From positions 1-7,420 of the forward strand of contig JAIXPM010000005.1 in NCBI GenBank assembly GCA_027486275.1: a DNA stretch of 7,420 nucleotides, in the 5' to 3' direction. This stretch comes from Sphingomonadales bacterium (GTDB lineage: Bacteria; Pseudomonadota; Alphaproteobacteria; Sphingomonadales; Sphingomonadaceae). A model generated the notes under the pieces. The model was not told where the DNA came from and did not search any database. It worked only from the letters and a program-made list of their open reading frames with translations. Positions 1 through 6,782 of this stretch are shown here, piece by piece (position 1 is the stretch's first letter; the number at the start of each line of letters is the position of its first letter). A program made the position numbers and the translations under genes.

Positions 1-402
1 CTGGGCGGCGGCCCCTATGAACCCGGTGTTGCCGGCAGCAAGCGCCAGTTGCTGCTCACCAGTGATGCCGAACGTTATTCCGATGAAGGTTGGTGGATCG
101 GCCAATATCCCGCGCTGGCGCTGGGCAGTGTGACCTGGGGTTGGCTGCACGATGCCTTTGCCAGCATCGATGCGCTGAACGCGCGCGACGTGCCTGAGGC
201 GATCTCAGTGCCGGTTCTGGCGCTGATTCCGGAGAAGGATGGCCTGGTGGACAGCAAGGCCACCCGCCGCTTTGTCGCGCGCATCCCCGGCGGCGAAACG
301 GAGGAGTATCCGCAGGCCGGCCACGAACTGCTGCGCGAAGCCGAACCGTTGCGCGGCACGGTGCTGGCCCGCATGCTGGCGTTCTTCGGCGGGCAAACAT
401 GA
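1..402 (+). CDS. Alpha/beta hydrolase, PldB-like lysophospholipase family (C-terminal part)
   Basis: This gene enters the window already open; its start and nucleophile elbow lie to the left, and 133 residues are visible. The segment with WWIGQYPALALG followed by TWGWL is typical of PldB-like lysophospholipases/monoacylglycerol-lipase-like hydrolases, where it forms the cap and the return to the core fold. The C-terminal catalytic residues are visible: an acidic residue in PEKDGLVD (codon 238-240) after the hydrophobic strand PVLALI, and the histidine in QAGHELL (codon 322-324). The expected role is hydrolysis of an acyl ester, perhaps a lysophospholipid; the true substrate cannot be read from sequence. 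Its TGA overlaps the ATG of the next flavoenzyme gene, so the two are probably co-transcribed and translationally coupled. Family call is strong; substrate is open. Confidence 0.85.
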   Translation: MGGGPYEPGVAGSKRQLLLTSDAERYSDEGWWIGQYPALALGSVTWGWLHDAFASIDALNARDVPEAISVPVLALIPEKDGLVDSKATRRFVARIPGGETEEYPQAGHELLREAEPLRGTVLARMLAFFGGQT

Positions 403-1526
403 GCCAGAATTTCGACATTGCCATCATCGGCGCCGGCATTGCCGGGGCCAGCACGGCCTGGGCCTTGCTAGAAGCGGCGCCGCAACTGCGCGTTCTCCTG
501 ATCGAGATGGAGGAACGCCCGGGCTATCACACCACCGGGCGATCGGCGGCCATCTTCATCGAAAGCTATGGCGGCCCGGCCGTCGTGCCGTTGAGCCGCG
601 CCAGCCGGGCTTTCTTTGGGGAACCCCCAGCGGGCTTTCCGCCGCTGCTGCACCACCGGCCCAGCCTGATCATCGAAGGCCCCGAGGATGCAGGCGGGCT
701 GGAACGGGTTTCCGCCGAATATGATGAAGGCGGCGTGGCCTATGAATGGCTGGACGCCGCGGCGCTGGCGGCATCGCCGGCGGGGCAAATGCTGAAGCCC
801 GAATGGCGCAATCGCGCCCTGATCGAGCCCGATTGCCACGATATTGATGTGGCCGCCCTGCATCAGGGCTTTTTGCGCGGTGTGAATGGCGCGAAACCCA
901 CGCTCATCACCAATGCCCAAGTCACCGCGCTCGATCGCAGCGCGGGCATGTGGCGCATCACCACCGACGCCGGCGTGTTCACAGCGCCGCTGCTGGTCAA
1001 TGCCGCCGGGGCCTGGGCCGATGGCCTTGCGACGCTGGCCGGGGCTGCGCCCAAGGGACTGATGCCGCTGCGGCGCACGATGGCTGTGTTGCGTATCGAT
1101 CCGGCACCGCCGGCCGATCTGCCGACGGTGATGAGCAGCGACGGCCGATTCTATTTCAAGCCGGATGGCGAGCGGCTGTGGCTGTCGCCGCACGACGAGA
1201 TTCCCGATGTGCCGCACGATGTCCGCCCCGACGAGATGGATCTGGCCGTGGTGATCGACCGGTTTGAACAGGCCAGCACGGTGGCCGTGAAGCGGCTCGA
1301 ATCAAGCTGGGCGGGCTTGCGCACCTTCGCGCCCGATCGGTTGCCGGTGTATGGCTTTGATGGCGCCGTGGATGGCCTGTTCTGGTGTGCCGGGCAGGGT
1401 GGGTTCGGCATCCAGACGGCACCGGCCGCCGGTCGCCTGTGTGCGGCGTTGTTGCTGGGCGGCACTGCGCCGGTTGATCCGGCTCCCTATGCCGCCGGCC
1501 GGCCGGGCATAAGCAATCTTCCTTAA
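399..1526 (+). CDS. FAD-dependent D-amino acid dehydrogenase-like oxidoreductase (DauA / D-arginine dehydrogenase family)
   Basis: The protein has 375 residues, the normal length for this DAO-superfamily group. The N-terminal Rossmann motif GAGIAG (residues 11-16) and the acidic E36 at the end of strand 2 bind FAD. The run PGYHTTGRSAA (41-51) and the C-terminal GQGGFGIQT (332-340) closely resemble Pseudomonas aeruginosa D-arginine dehydrogenase as I remember it. On that alignment the substrate-carboxylate residues Arg222, Tyr249 and Arg305 correspond to R226, Y252 and R308, and Tyr53 to Y57, all retained. Glu87, which holds the D-arginine side chain, is S89 here, and His48 is I52. The likely role is oxidative deamination of a D-amino acid or related amine to an imino acid, passing electrons to an acceptor, but probably not with D-arginine preference. 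The ATG at 399 overlaps the upstream TGA, so coupling is likely. No Shine-Dalgarno of note is seen. Confidence 0.85.
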   Translation: MSQNFDIAIIGAGIAGASTAWALLEAAPQLRVLLIEMEERPGYHTTGRSAAIFIESYGGPAVVPLSRASRAFFGEPPAGFPPLLHHRPSLIIEGPEDAGGLERVSAEYDEGGVAYEWLDAAALAASPAGQMLKPEWRNRALIEPDCHDIDVAALHQGFLRGVNGAKPTLITNAQVTALDRSAGMWRITTDAGVFTAPLLVNAAGAWADGLATLAGAAPKGLMPLRRTMAVLRIDPAPPADLPTVMSSDGRFYFKPDGERLWLSPHDEIPDVPHDVRPDEMDLAVVIDRFEQASTVAVKRLESSWAGLRTFAPDRLPVYGFDGAVDGLFWCAGQGGFGIQTAPAAGRLCAALLLGGTAPVDPAPYAAGRPGISNLP

Positions 1527-1551
1527 CGAAAATTCGTCAGAAATTTACAAT
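1523..1551 (+). promoter_or_regulatory. Candidate sigma-70-type promoter for the autotransporter gene
   Basis: TTAACG (1523-1528) and TACAAT (1546-1551) are separated by 17 bp and match the -35 and -10 consensus at 4 of 6 and 5 of 6 positions. The -35 box overlaps the stop codon of the flavoenzyme gene. This is the most AT-rich stretch near the autotransporter. Transcription would start near 1558 and give a leader of about 80 nt. A second AT-rich box, TATAAA (1571-1576), has no well-spaced -35. Prediction from sequence only. Confidence 0.35.
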
Positions 1552-1621
1552 AATGTTTCCGATTTGGGTGTATAAACCCGGTCACAAGGTCGCACGTCCG
1601 TGGTCAACGAACCACATGAAC

Positions 1622-1638
1622 GTTCCAATTGGGGGAAC
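1622..1638 (+). promoter_or_regulatory. Ribosome binding site within a short palindrome
   Basis: GGGGGA (1631-1636) lies 4 nt before the ATG at 1641 and is the evident Shine-Dalgarno sequence; it decides the start. It falls inside an inverted repeat, GTTCC (1622-1626) with GGAAC (1634-1638), whose centre contains the perfect palindrome CCAATTGG (1625-1632). Folding would hide part of the ribosome binding site. The stem is only 5 bp, so any regulatory effect is speculative. Confidence 0.4.
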
Positions 1639-1640
1639 AT

Positions 1641-4600
1641 ATGACCAAGAATTTTCTCGCCTCGGCCGCGATGGCCGCGCTGGCGATGGGCCTGGCGCTG
1701 CCGGCTTCCGCCAACACCCTGTTTTTCCAAATGAATCCGAACATCGATACCGGCGGTTCGCGGTCGGTCTTCGTGTTCGGTCAGGCCGGCTCCACTGGAT
1801 CCATCACCAATGGCGTCGGCTTTTCAAACAACTTTACCCTGGGCGCATCCGGCTTTGCGGTGATTGATTTGCCGCTTTCGAACGAGTTGGCCAATGCCAC
1901 CGTGGAGAACAAGGGCTTCAAGATCACCTCTGATTCAGCCATCAGCGGTTATTATCTCAACCGCCGCACGGCTTCGACCGACATGACCTATCTGATCGAC
2001 GGCGATCGACTGGGCACCGACCATTTCGCCGTGGGCTACCAGAACATCCGCAACGACCAGATTTCTGTTCAGGCCGCCGCCGACAACACGGTCGTGACTT
2101 TCCGTCCCGTTGGCAGCGCGGAGTTTCAGGTCACGCTGAATGCGGGGCAAACCTACATGTTCACCGCTGGCCGAGAACTTACCGGCAGCCGTGTGCTCTC
2201 CGACAAGCCGATTGCGGTATTCTCCGGCAACGCCTGCACCAACGTGCCAACCGGGGTTTCGGCCTGCGACCATATTGTTGAGCAGGTGCCCAGCGTCGAC
2301 AAGCTCAGTTCGTCCTATCTGCTGGCGCAAACGCCGCGCACGGGCACGCTGGGCAACGTCTATCGTGCTGTTGCCACCCAGGATGGCACGGAGCTTCGCG
2401 CCAACGGCACCGTTGTCGCAACGCTGAATGCGGGCCAATTCTTTGAAGGGCGTGTTGCTGGTGGCCTTGAACTGGTCGGCAGCAAGCCAATCATGGTGGC
2501 GCAATATCTCATCGGCCAGGGCCAGGCCGGCGCCAACACCGATCCGGCCATGGTGATCGTGCCCGGTTCCGATCAGTGGCTGAAATCCTACGTGTTCGCC
2601 TCGCCGTCGGGGTCGCAGGATTTCCCCACCGATTTCGTATCAATCGTGATTCGCACCACCGATCTGGGTACGCTGCGTCTTGATGGCACCGCACCTGATA
2701 CGGCCAGTTTTCAGACGCTGGGCAGCACGGCATTCAGCTTTGGCAACATCGATGTGTCGTTGAAACTGGGCGCATTCGCCATCGAGGCTGTCAGCCCGTT
2801 CCAGCTGCTGTTGTCGGGCTTCGACAGTTTCGACAGTTATTTCACCTATGGCGGTGCCGCCTTCTCGCCCGGCGCGTCGCCGCCGCCGCCACCTCCGCCG
2901 CCGCCGACCGGCACGCGCGTTTATTGGGATGGCACAGGGCCGGCCAACAACAGTGTCGTCGAAGGCGGCACCGGCACGTGGACCACGGCCAGCACCAACT
3001 TCACCGACGAGAACGGCGTGGAGAACGGTGTTAACAATCCGCAGCCGTCCACCGTCATCTTTGGCGGGACCGGCGGTGTTGTCACCGTTTCCAATGCGGA
3101 TGGCCCGGTCACCGTCACCGGCATGACCTTCAACGTGAACGGTTATGAAATTGCTGGCGATCCGGTCACCCTGTCGGGTGGTACGGCCAACTTCACGGTC
3201 AATGGTGCCGACAATCTCGCCACCATTTCGGCCAGGCTCAGCGGCCCGTCGGCGCTGCAGAAGCTGGGTTCGGGCACGTTGAGCCTGACCAATGCCACCA
3301 ATGATTTCTCCGGTGGCGTGGTGATCACGGAAGGCACGCTGCGCGGCGGGATCGGCATGTTCGGCACCGGCACCATTACCAATAACGCCAATCTGATCCT
3401 GGATGCGCCGGTCAATGGTACCTTGGCCAATCTGCTCGCCGGCACCGGCACCACGACCAAGATTGGTGCAGGTGCACTGAACGTGACCACCACCAACAGT
3501 TTTTCGGGCAGCTTCGTCGTTAACGGCGGCAGCCTGAATGTCTCAGGCGGTCTCGCGGCAGCGCCGATCCTGCTGAATGCCGGCCTGTTGTCGGGCACCG
3601 GCACCATCGGCGGTTTCGTGGCGGCCACCGGCACCACCGTGGCCCCCGGCCCGGTGATTGGCACGCTCACCAGCACCGGCAATGGCAGCTTCCTCACCGG
3701 CTCCACCTACGCCGTTGATGTCACCAGCACCGGCACATCGGATCGGATCGCCATCACCGGCACGGTCAACGTTGCCGCCGGCACCACGCTGCGCGTCACC
3801 AAGACCGATGCGCCGCGCTATGTGCTGGGCACACGCTACACCGTTGTCACCACCACCGGCGGGCGTACGGGCAGCTTTGCCACGCTCACTGGTGATACCC
3901 GTGTGTCGCGCTTCATCAACGTCGTCCAGGAAACCGATGCCAACAACATCTACCTGGGCGTGCGGCAGACGAGCAGCTTTGCCAGCGCGGCCGGTACCCG
4001 CAACCAGCGGGAAGCGGCAGGCGGAGCAGACAGCAGCGGCAATGGTGCGCTCTACACCGCCATTGCCTATCTCGACACGGATGCCCAGGCGCAGGCGGCG
4101 TTCGACCAGATCTCTGGCGAAATCCACTCCAGCGCCCGCGGTCAAACGGTGCAGGACACGCGCTTTGTCCGCGAAGCGGTAAGCGCGCATCTGCAATCGC
4201 CCGATGACACCCGGCGTGGCCTGTGGATGAGCGCCTATGGCAGCTGGGGCCGCACCAACGGCGACGGCAATGCCGCGAAGATCCAGCGTGATATCGGTGG
4301 CTTCTTCATGGGTTACGACGTGCTGCGCGGCGAAGAATGGGCTGTGGGTGCGCTGGCCGGTTATGGCAGTGCCACCATCGATGTCGCTGCCCGCGGCAGC
4401 CGCGCCACCACCGATGATATCCATGTTGGTGCCTATGGCGGGCTGAAGAAGGGCAACTTCATTGTCAGCGCCAGCCTGGTGCACATGTGGCGCAACATGG
4501 ACACGCGCCGCAATGTCAGCATCCCGGGCTTCACCGATACGCTGACAGCGACCTACCAGGGCAATGTCACCCAGTTGTTCGGGGAAGTGGCTTATCAATG

Positions 4601-5039
4601 GGCCTTCGGCAAGGCGGCGTTCGAGCCGTTCCTGCAGGGGGCTTATGTAGATGTGTCCACCGACGGCATCCGCGAAGTGGGCGGCGCTGCCCGGCTGACG
4701 TCGACGGGCCGGATCAGCGAGGACTTCTTCGTCTCCACGGTGGGTGCCCGCCTGAAATATGGCCTGCCTTTGGGCAACGGCAATTTCGGGGTGACCGCCG
4801 AAGCCGGCTACCGCCGTATCAGCGGGGGCAGCTTTAAGACGCCGATCGACTTCAATCTGCCCGCCGGCCCTGTCATGCGCATCGCCGGCGTGCCGTTCGA
4901 ACGCGACGTGGCCGCGTTGGGTCTGGTTGCTTCCGGCCAGGTCGGCACGAACGTGCAGATCGACTTTGGCTATCGCGGCCAGCTCGGCAAGGCTCTCAAG
5001 GACCATGGTGTCCGCGGCGGCGTGACCGTGCAGTTCTGA
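1641..5039 (+). CDS. Autotransporter (type Va) with an N-terminal IgGFc-binding/FCGBP-like domain
   Basis: The ATG at 1641 is chosen over an in-frame TTG at 1629 because GGGGGA lies just before it and a clean signal peptide follows (residues 1-24, ending ASA before NTLFF). This gives 1132 residues. Residues 25-408 resemble the IgGFc-binding protein N-terminal family; the hallmark is KPIAVFSG, then C199, VPTGV, C209-DH and VEQVPS. Nine prolines (414-422) form a hinge. Residues 425-740 are an ordinary beta-helix passenger with PATR-like repeats near 539-570 and 605-637. A helical linker (about 800-850, with FDQISGEIH) leads to a beta-barrel (858-1132) that starts GLWMSAYGSWG and ends in VTVQF with a terminal Phe, as autotransporter barrels do. 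The protein should be exported by Sec, inserted by BAM and displayed on the cell surface. The passenger's ligand is unknown; adhesion is a reasonable guess. No protease motif was seen. Confidence 0.9.
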   Translation: MTKNFLASAAMAALAMGLALPASANTLFFQMNPNIDTGGSRSVFVFGQAGSTGSITNGVGFSNNFTLGASGFAVIDLPLSNELANATVENKGFKITSDSAISGYYLNRRTASTDMTYLIDGDRLGTDHFAVGYQNIRNDQISVQAAADNTVVTFRPVGSAEFQVTLNAGQTYMFTAGRELTGSRVLSDKPIAVFSGNACTNVPTGVSACDHIVEQVPSVDKLSSSYLLAQTPRTGTLGNVYRAVATQDGTELRANGTVVATLNAGQFFEGRVAGGLELVGSKPIMVAQYLIGQGQAGANTDPAMVIVPGSDQWLKSYVFASPSGSQDFPTDFVSIVIRTTDLGTLRLDGTAPDTASFQTLGSTAFSFGNIDVSLKLGAFAIEAVSPFQLLLSGFDSFDSYFTYGGAAFSPGASPPPPPPPPPTGTRVYWDGTGPANNSVVEGGTGTWTTASTNFTDENGVENGVNNPQPSTVIFGGTGGVVTVSNADGPVTVTGMTFNVNGYEIAGDPVTLSGGTANFTVNGADNLATISARLSGPSALQKLGSGTLSLTNATNDFSGGVVITEGTLRGGIGMFGTGTITNNANLILDAPVNGTLANLLAGTGTTTKIGAGALNVTTTNSFSGSFVVNGGSLNVSGGLAAAPILLNAGLLSGTGTIGGFVAATGTTVAPGPVIGTLTSTGNGSFLTGSTYAVDVTSTGTSDRIAITGTVNVAAGTTLRVTKTDAPRYVLGTRYTVVTTTGGRTGSFATLTGDTRVSRFINVVQETDANNIYLGVRQTSSFASAAGTRNQREAAGGADSSGNGALYTAIAYLDTDAQAQAAFDQISGEIHSSARGQTVQDTRFVREAVSAHLQSPDDTRRGLWMSAYGSWGRTNGDGNAAKIQRDIGGFFMGYDVLRGEEWAVGALAGYGSATIDVAARGSRATTDDIHVGAYGGLKKGNFIVSASLVHMWRNMDTRRNVSIPGFTDTLTATYQGNVTQLFGEVAYQWAFGKAAFEPFLQGAYVDVSTDGIREVGGAARLTSTGRISEDFFVSTVGARLKYGLPLGNGNFGVTAEAGYRRISGGSFKTPIDFNLPAGPVMRIAGVPFERDVAALGLVASGQVGTNVQIDFGYRGQLGKALKDHGVRGGVTVQF
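1761..2864 (+). repeat. Four tandem degenerate protein units within the FCGBP-like domain
   Basis: Four consecutive units can be aligned by eye at residues about 41-136, 137-233, 234-325 and 326-408 of the autotransporter. Each has beta-strands with a NAG- or LGS-type turn, then a strand of the form KPI-x-V-x-x-Y, then an acidic/hydrophobic stretch ending in SY or HF. The anchor position is A100, P190, P283 and P386, spaced 90, 93 and 103 residues. VPSVDKLSSSYLLA in unit 2 and VPGSDQWLKSYVFA in unit 3 are the clearest pair; units 1 and 4 are more diverged. Unit boundaries are approximate. Confidence 0.5.
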
Positions 5040-5048
5040 TCGTCAAGG

Positions 5049-5075
5049 GGGCCGGGCGGCGTATCAGCCCGGCCT
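5049..5075 (+). terminator. GC-rich hairpin downstream of the autotransporter
   Basis: GGCCGGGC (5050-5057) and GCCCGGCC (5067-5074) form a perfect 8-bp stem with a 9-nt loop, starting 10 nt after the autotransporter stop codon. There is no T-run after the stem, so it is not a canonical intrinsic terminator. It may slow RNA polymerase or protect the mRNA 3' end. Confidence 0.4.
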
Positions 5076-5145
5076 CACCGGCTTCGATGTGGGCGCTGCA
5101 GGGGGGCAGTGCACATCCTTTCGCAGGCGCGTCCCAATCCACATC

Positions 5146-5182
5146 GGCTCGCCCCGGCTTTTTGCAAGCCGGGGCGCAGCCG
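5146..5182. repeat. Palindromic 37-nt repeat, copy 1
   Basis: This matches 5199-5235 at 35 of 37 positions; the differences are 5151/5204 and 5161/5214. Inside it, CCCCGGCTT (5152-5160) and AAGCCGGGG (5166-5174) form a perfect 9-bp stem with a 5-nt loop, followed by CGCAGCCG. It lies between two convergent genes and could act as a REP-like element or as half of a bidirectional terminator. No poly-T tract follows on either strand. Confidence 0.75.
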
Positions 5183-5198
5183 ATTCTGGAGGCTCTGG

Positions 5199-5235
5199 GG
5201 CTCACCCCGGCTTCTTGCAAGCCGGGGCGCAGCCG
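5199..5235. repeat. Palindromic 37-nt repeat, copy 2
   Basis: This second copy lies 53 nt from copy 1 in the same orientation. The stem CCCCGGCTT (5205-5213) with AAGCCGGGG (5219-5227) is retained unchanged, and the single change within the hairpin is in the loop. It ends 2 nt before the stop codon of tgt (5238-5240 on the plus strand), so on the minus strand the hairpin starts about 10 nt after the tgt stop and may form the 3' end of that mRNA. Confidence 0.75.
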
Positions 5236-5237
5236 TA

Positions 5238-6377
5238 TCAGCGGCGTTTTGCGTGATAGCGGGCGAGGAAGGCGGCGGCGAAATCGCCCAGCCGCTGCTC
5301 TGCAATCGCGGCGCGCAAGCCTGCCATCAGTTGCTGGTAGAAACCGATGTTATGCTGGGTGAGCAGCATCGCCCCCAGCATCTCGCCAGCCTTGATCAGA
5401 TGGTGGAGATAGGCGCGGCTCGCGGCCTCCGGCCCGTCGCAGACCGGGCAACGGCAATCGGCATCGAGGGGGGACACATCCTCGCCATGCACGGCATTCC
5501 TGAGGTTGAGCGGGCCATCATGGGTGAAGGCCTGGCCGTTGCGGCCTGATCGCGTGGGCAGCACGCAATCGAACATGTCCACCCCGCGCACCACGGCGCC
5601 AACGATATCATCGGGTTTGCCCACGCCCATCAGGTAACGCGGCGCCTCCTCCGGCAACTGGCCGGTGGCATAATCCAGCACACCGAACATCGCCGGCTGG
5701 CCTTCGCCCACCGCCAGCCCGCCAATGGCATAACCATCAAAGCCGATCGCGCGCAGCGCGGTGGCAGATTCGGCACGCAGCCGTTCATCAAGCCCGCCCT
5801 GCTGGATACCGAACAACGCCGCTCCGGCCGCGTGCTCACCGCCGGCATCGAACGCCGCCCGGCTGCGCGCCGCCCAGCGCATCGAACGGTCCATGGCGTC
5901 CTTCACCACTTCGCGCGGGGCGGGCAGGGCGACCAGTTCATCGAACGCCATGACGATATCGCTGCCCAGCAGGCGCTGGATTTCCATCGAACGTTCCGGG
6001 CTCATCAGATGCCGGCTGCCGTCGAGGTGGCTGGCGAAGGTGACACCTTCCTCTGTGCGCTTGGTCAGGCTGGACAGGCTCATCACTTGGTAACCGCCGC
6101 TGTCGGTCAGGATCGGCCGGTTCCAACCCATGAAGCTGTGCAGGCCGCCCAGCCGTGCAATCCGTTCCGCAGTCGGGCGCAGCATCAGGTGATAGGTGTT
6201 GCCCAGGATGATATCAGCGCCCGCGGCCCGCACTTCCGACGCGCGCATGGCCTTCACCGTGGCCGCCGTGCCCACTGGCATGAAGGCCGGCGTGCGGATT
6301 TCGCCGCGGCGCATCTGGATCGTGCCGGTGCGCGCCTTGCCGTCGCGGGCATGGATGTTGAAGGCGAAACGAGTCAT
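5238..6377 (-). CDS. tgt: tRNA-guanine transglycosylase (queuine/preQ1 insertion)
   Basis: The enzyme exchanges guanine-34 in the anticodon of GUN tRNAs (Asp, Asn, His, Tyr) for preQ1, a step of queuosine synthesis in the cytosol. Starting at MTRFAFNI gives 379 residues, the usual bacterial length; the reading frame stays open further upstream, but homology begins here. Visible landmarks are D92 in [11 protein letters not shown] (general acid/base), GGLAVGE (220-226) of the bacterial preQ1 type, the nucleophile D270 in [16 protein letters not shown], and the zinc ligands C308, C310, C313 and H342. Compared with Zymomonas Tgt as I remember it, the zinc loop has a three-residue insertion (around 314-319), and the substrate-pocket motif usually read DECT is DELV, so L148 replaces Cys158. 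The gene is convergent with the autotransporter and divergent from the small-protein cluster, with 52 bp between starts and no clear ribosome binding site. Confidence 0.96.
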   Translation of the reverse strand: MTRFAFNIHARDGKARTGTIQMRRGEIRTPAFMPVGTAATVKAMRASEVRAAGADIILGNTYHLMLRPTAERIARLGGLHSFMGWNRPILTDSGGYQVMSLSSLTKRTEEGVTFASHLDGSRHLMSPERSMEIQRLLGSDIVMAFDELVALPAPREVVKDAMDRSMRWAARSRAAFDAGGEHAAGAALFGIQQGGLDERLRAESATALRAIGFDGYAIGGLAVGEGQPAMFGVLDYATGQLPEEAPRYLMGVGKPDDIVGAVVRGVDMFDCVLPTRSGRNGQAFTHDGPLNLRNAVHGEDVSPLDADCRCPVCDGPEAASRAYLHHLIKAGEMLGAMLLTQHNIGFYQQLMAGLRAAIAEQRLGDFAAAFLARYHAKRR

Positions 6378-6429
6378 TGGCCGCGCATAGCGTCTGTGGC
6401 AGGCTGCGTCTAATAAGGATGGGGCCAAC

Positions 6430-6765
6430 ATGCTTGGGGTTTTGCTTCTGCTGGCGGCTGCCGATCCGCTCACCGCGCCCGCGGTGGGGACGGCGGCGAC
6501 TTGCCTGATCGTCGGCCGCCAGTTGGAATACAAGGTGGCCAGCGAAGATGTGCTGCTGGTGCGCGCTGGCGGGCGCTGGCACCGATCCCGCCTGCCTGAT
6601 GGCTGCCCCGGCCTCAAACCCAACATGATCATCATGCGCCGTGACGCGTCCCCGCGCGCCTGCGCCAATGATCTGTTCGAGGTAAAGGACAATTTCACGC
6701 CTGAGGTGTTCAGCCTCTGCCGGTTCGGCCGGTTTGAGCCGCTGAACAAGGCGAGCCGATTCTGA
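6430..6765 (+). CDS. Small exported four-cysteine protein, DUF6491-like
   Basis: The product has 111 residues. The start is supported by AAGGA (6415-6419), 10 nt upstream. Residues 2-11 are hydrophobic and followed by a short Ala/Thr/Pro-rich stretch up to about 23, suggesting a short signal peptide without lysine or arginine at its front, which is unusual. The mature part has four cysteines (C25, C59, C78, C97), enough for two disulfides in the periplasm. The order of motifs, an initial CLIVGRQ, then [10 protein letters not shown], then a C-A-N-D segment, then a final C-R-F-G-R-F-E-P-L, recalls the uncharacterised DUF6491 family, whose function I do not know. It is divergent from tgt, and the next gene starts 17 nt after its stop, so they are likely one operon. 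Family call is from memory. Confidence 0.7.
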   Translation: MLGVLLLLAAADPLTAPAVGTAATCLIVGRQLEYKVASEDVLLVRAGGRWHRSRLPDGCPGLKPNMIIMRRDASPRACANDLFEVKDNFTPEVFSLCRFGRFEPLNKASRF

Positions 6766-6782
6766 CGATGGGGAGAATGAAC

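Noticed and set aside
468..1217. Minus-strand open frame of 249 codons over the flavoenzyme gene
   Set aside because: A shadow of the DauA-like gene with no recognisable motif; the plus-strand frame has a full set of FAD and substrate motifs.
1629..1640. TTG start for the autotransporter, four codons upstream of the ATG
   Set aside because: It overlaps the Shine-Dalgarno sequence and would add four residues (with an acidic one) before the signal peptide; the ATG at 1641 fits better.
2961..3780. Recurring CACCGGCAC tracts, considered as a DNA repeat array
   Set aside because: Spacing is irregular and they encode Gly-Thr turns typical of the passenger, so protein composition explains them.
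3543..5006. Long open frame of 487 codons on the minus strand across the autotransporter stalk and barrel
   Set aside because: It is antisense to a clearly coding gene, its translation is low-complexity and rich in Ala, Gly and Arg, and no domain or ribosome binding site is seen. Long antisense frames are common in GC-rich genes.
5087..5549. Overlapping plus-strand open frames in the convergent junction running into tgt
   Set aside because: They consist of the translated palindromic repeats followed by antisense tgt; no ribosome binding site or family resemblance.
6378..6429. Divergent promoter pair between tgt and the DUF6491-like gene
   Set aside because: A promoter must be near, but no -35/-10 pair with acceptable match and spacing was found on either strand; a GCGTCT duplication (6390-6395, 6406-6411) is too short to interpret.
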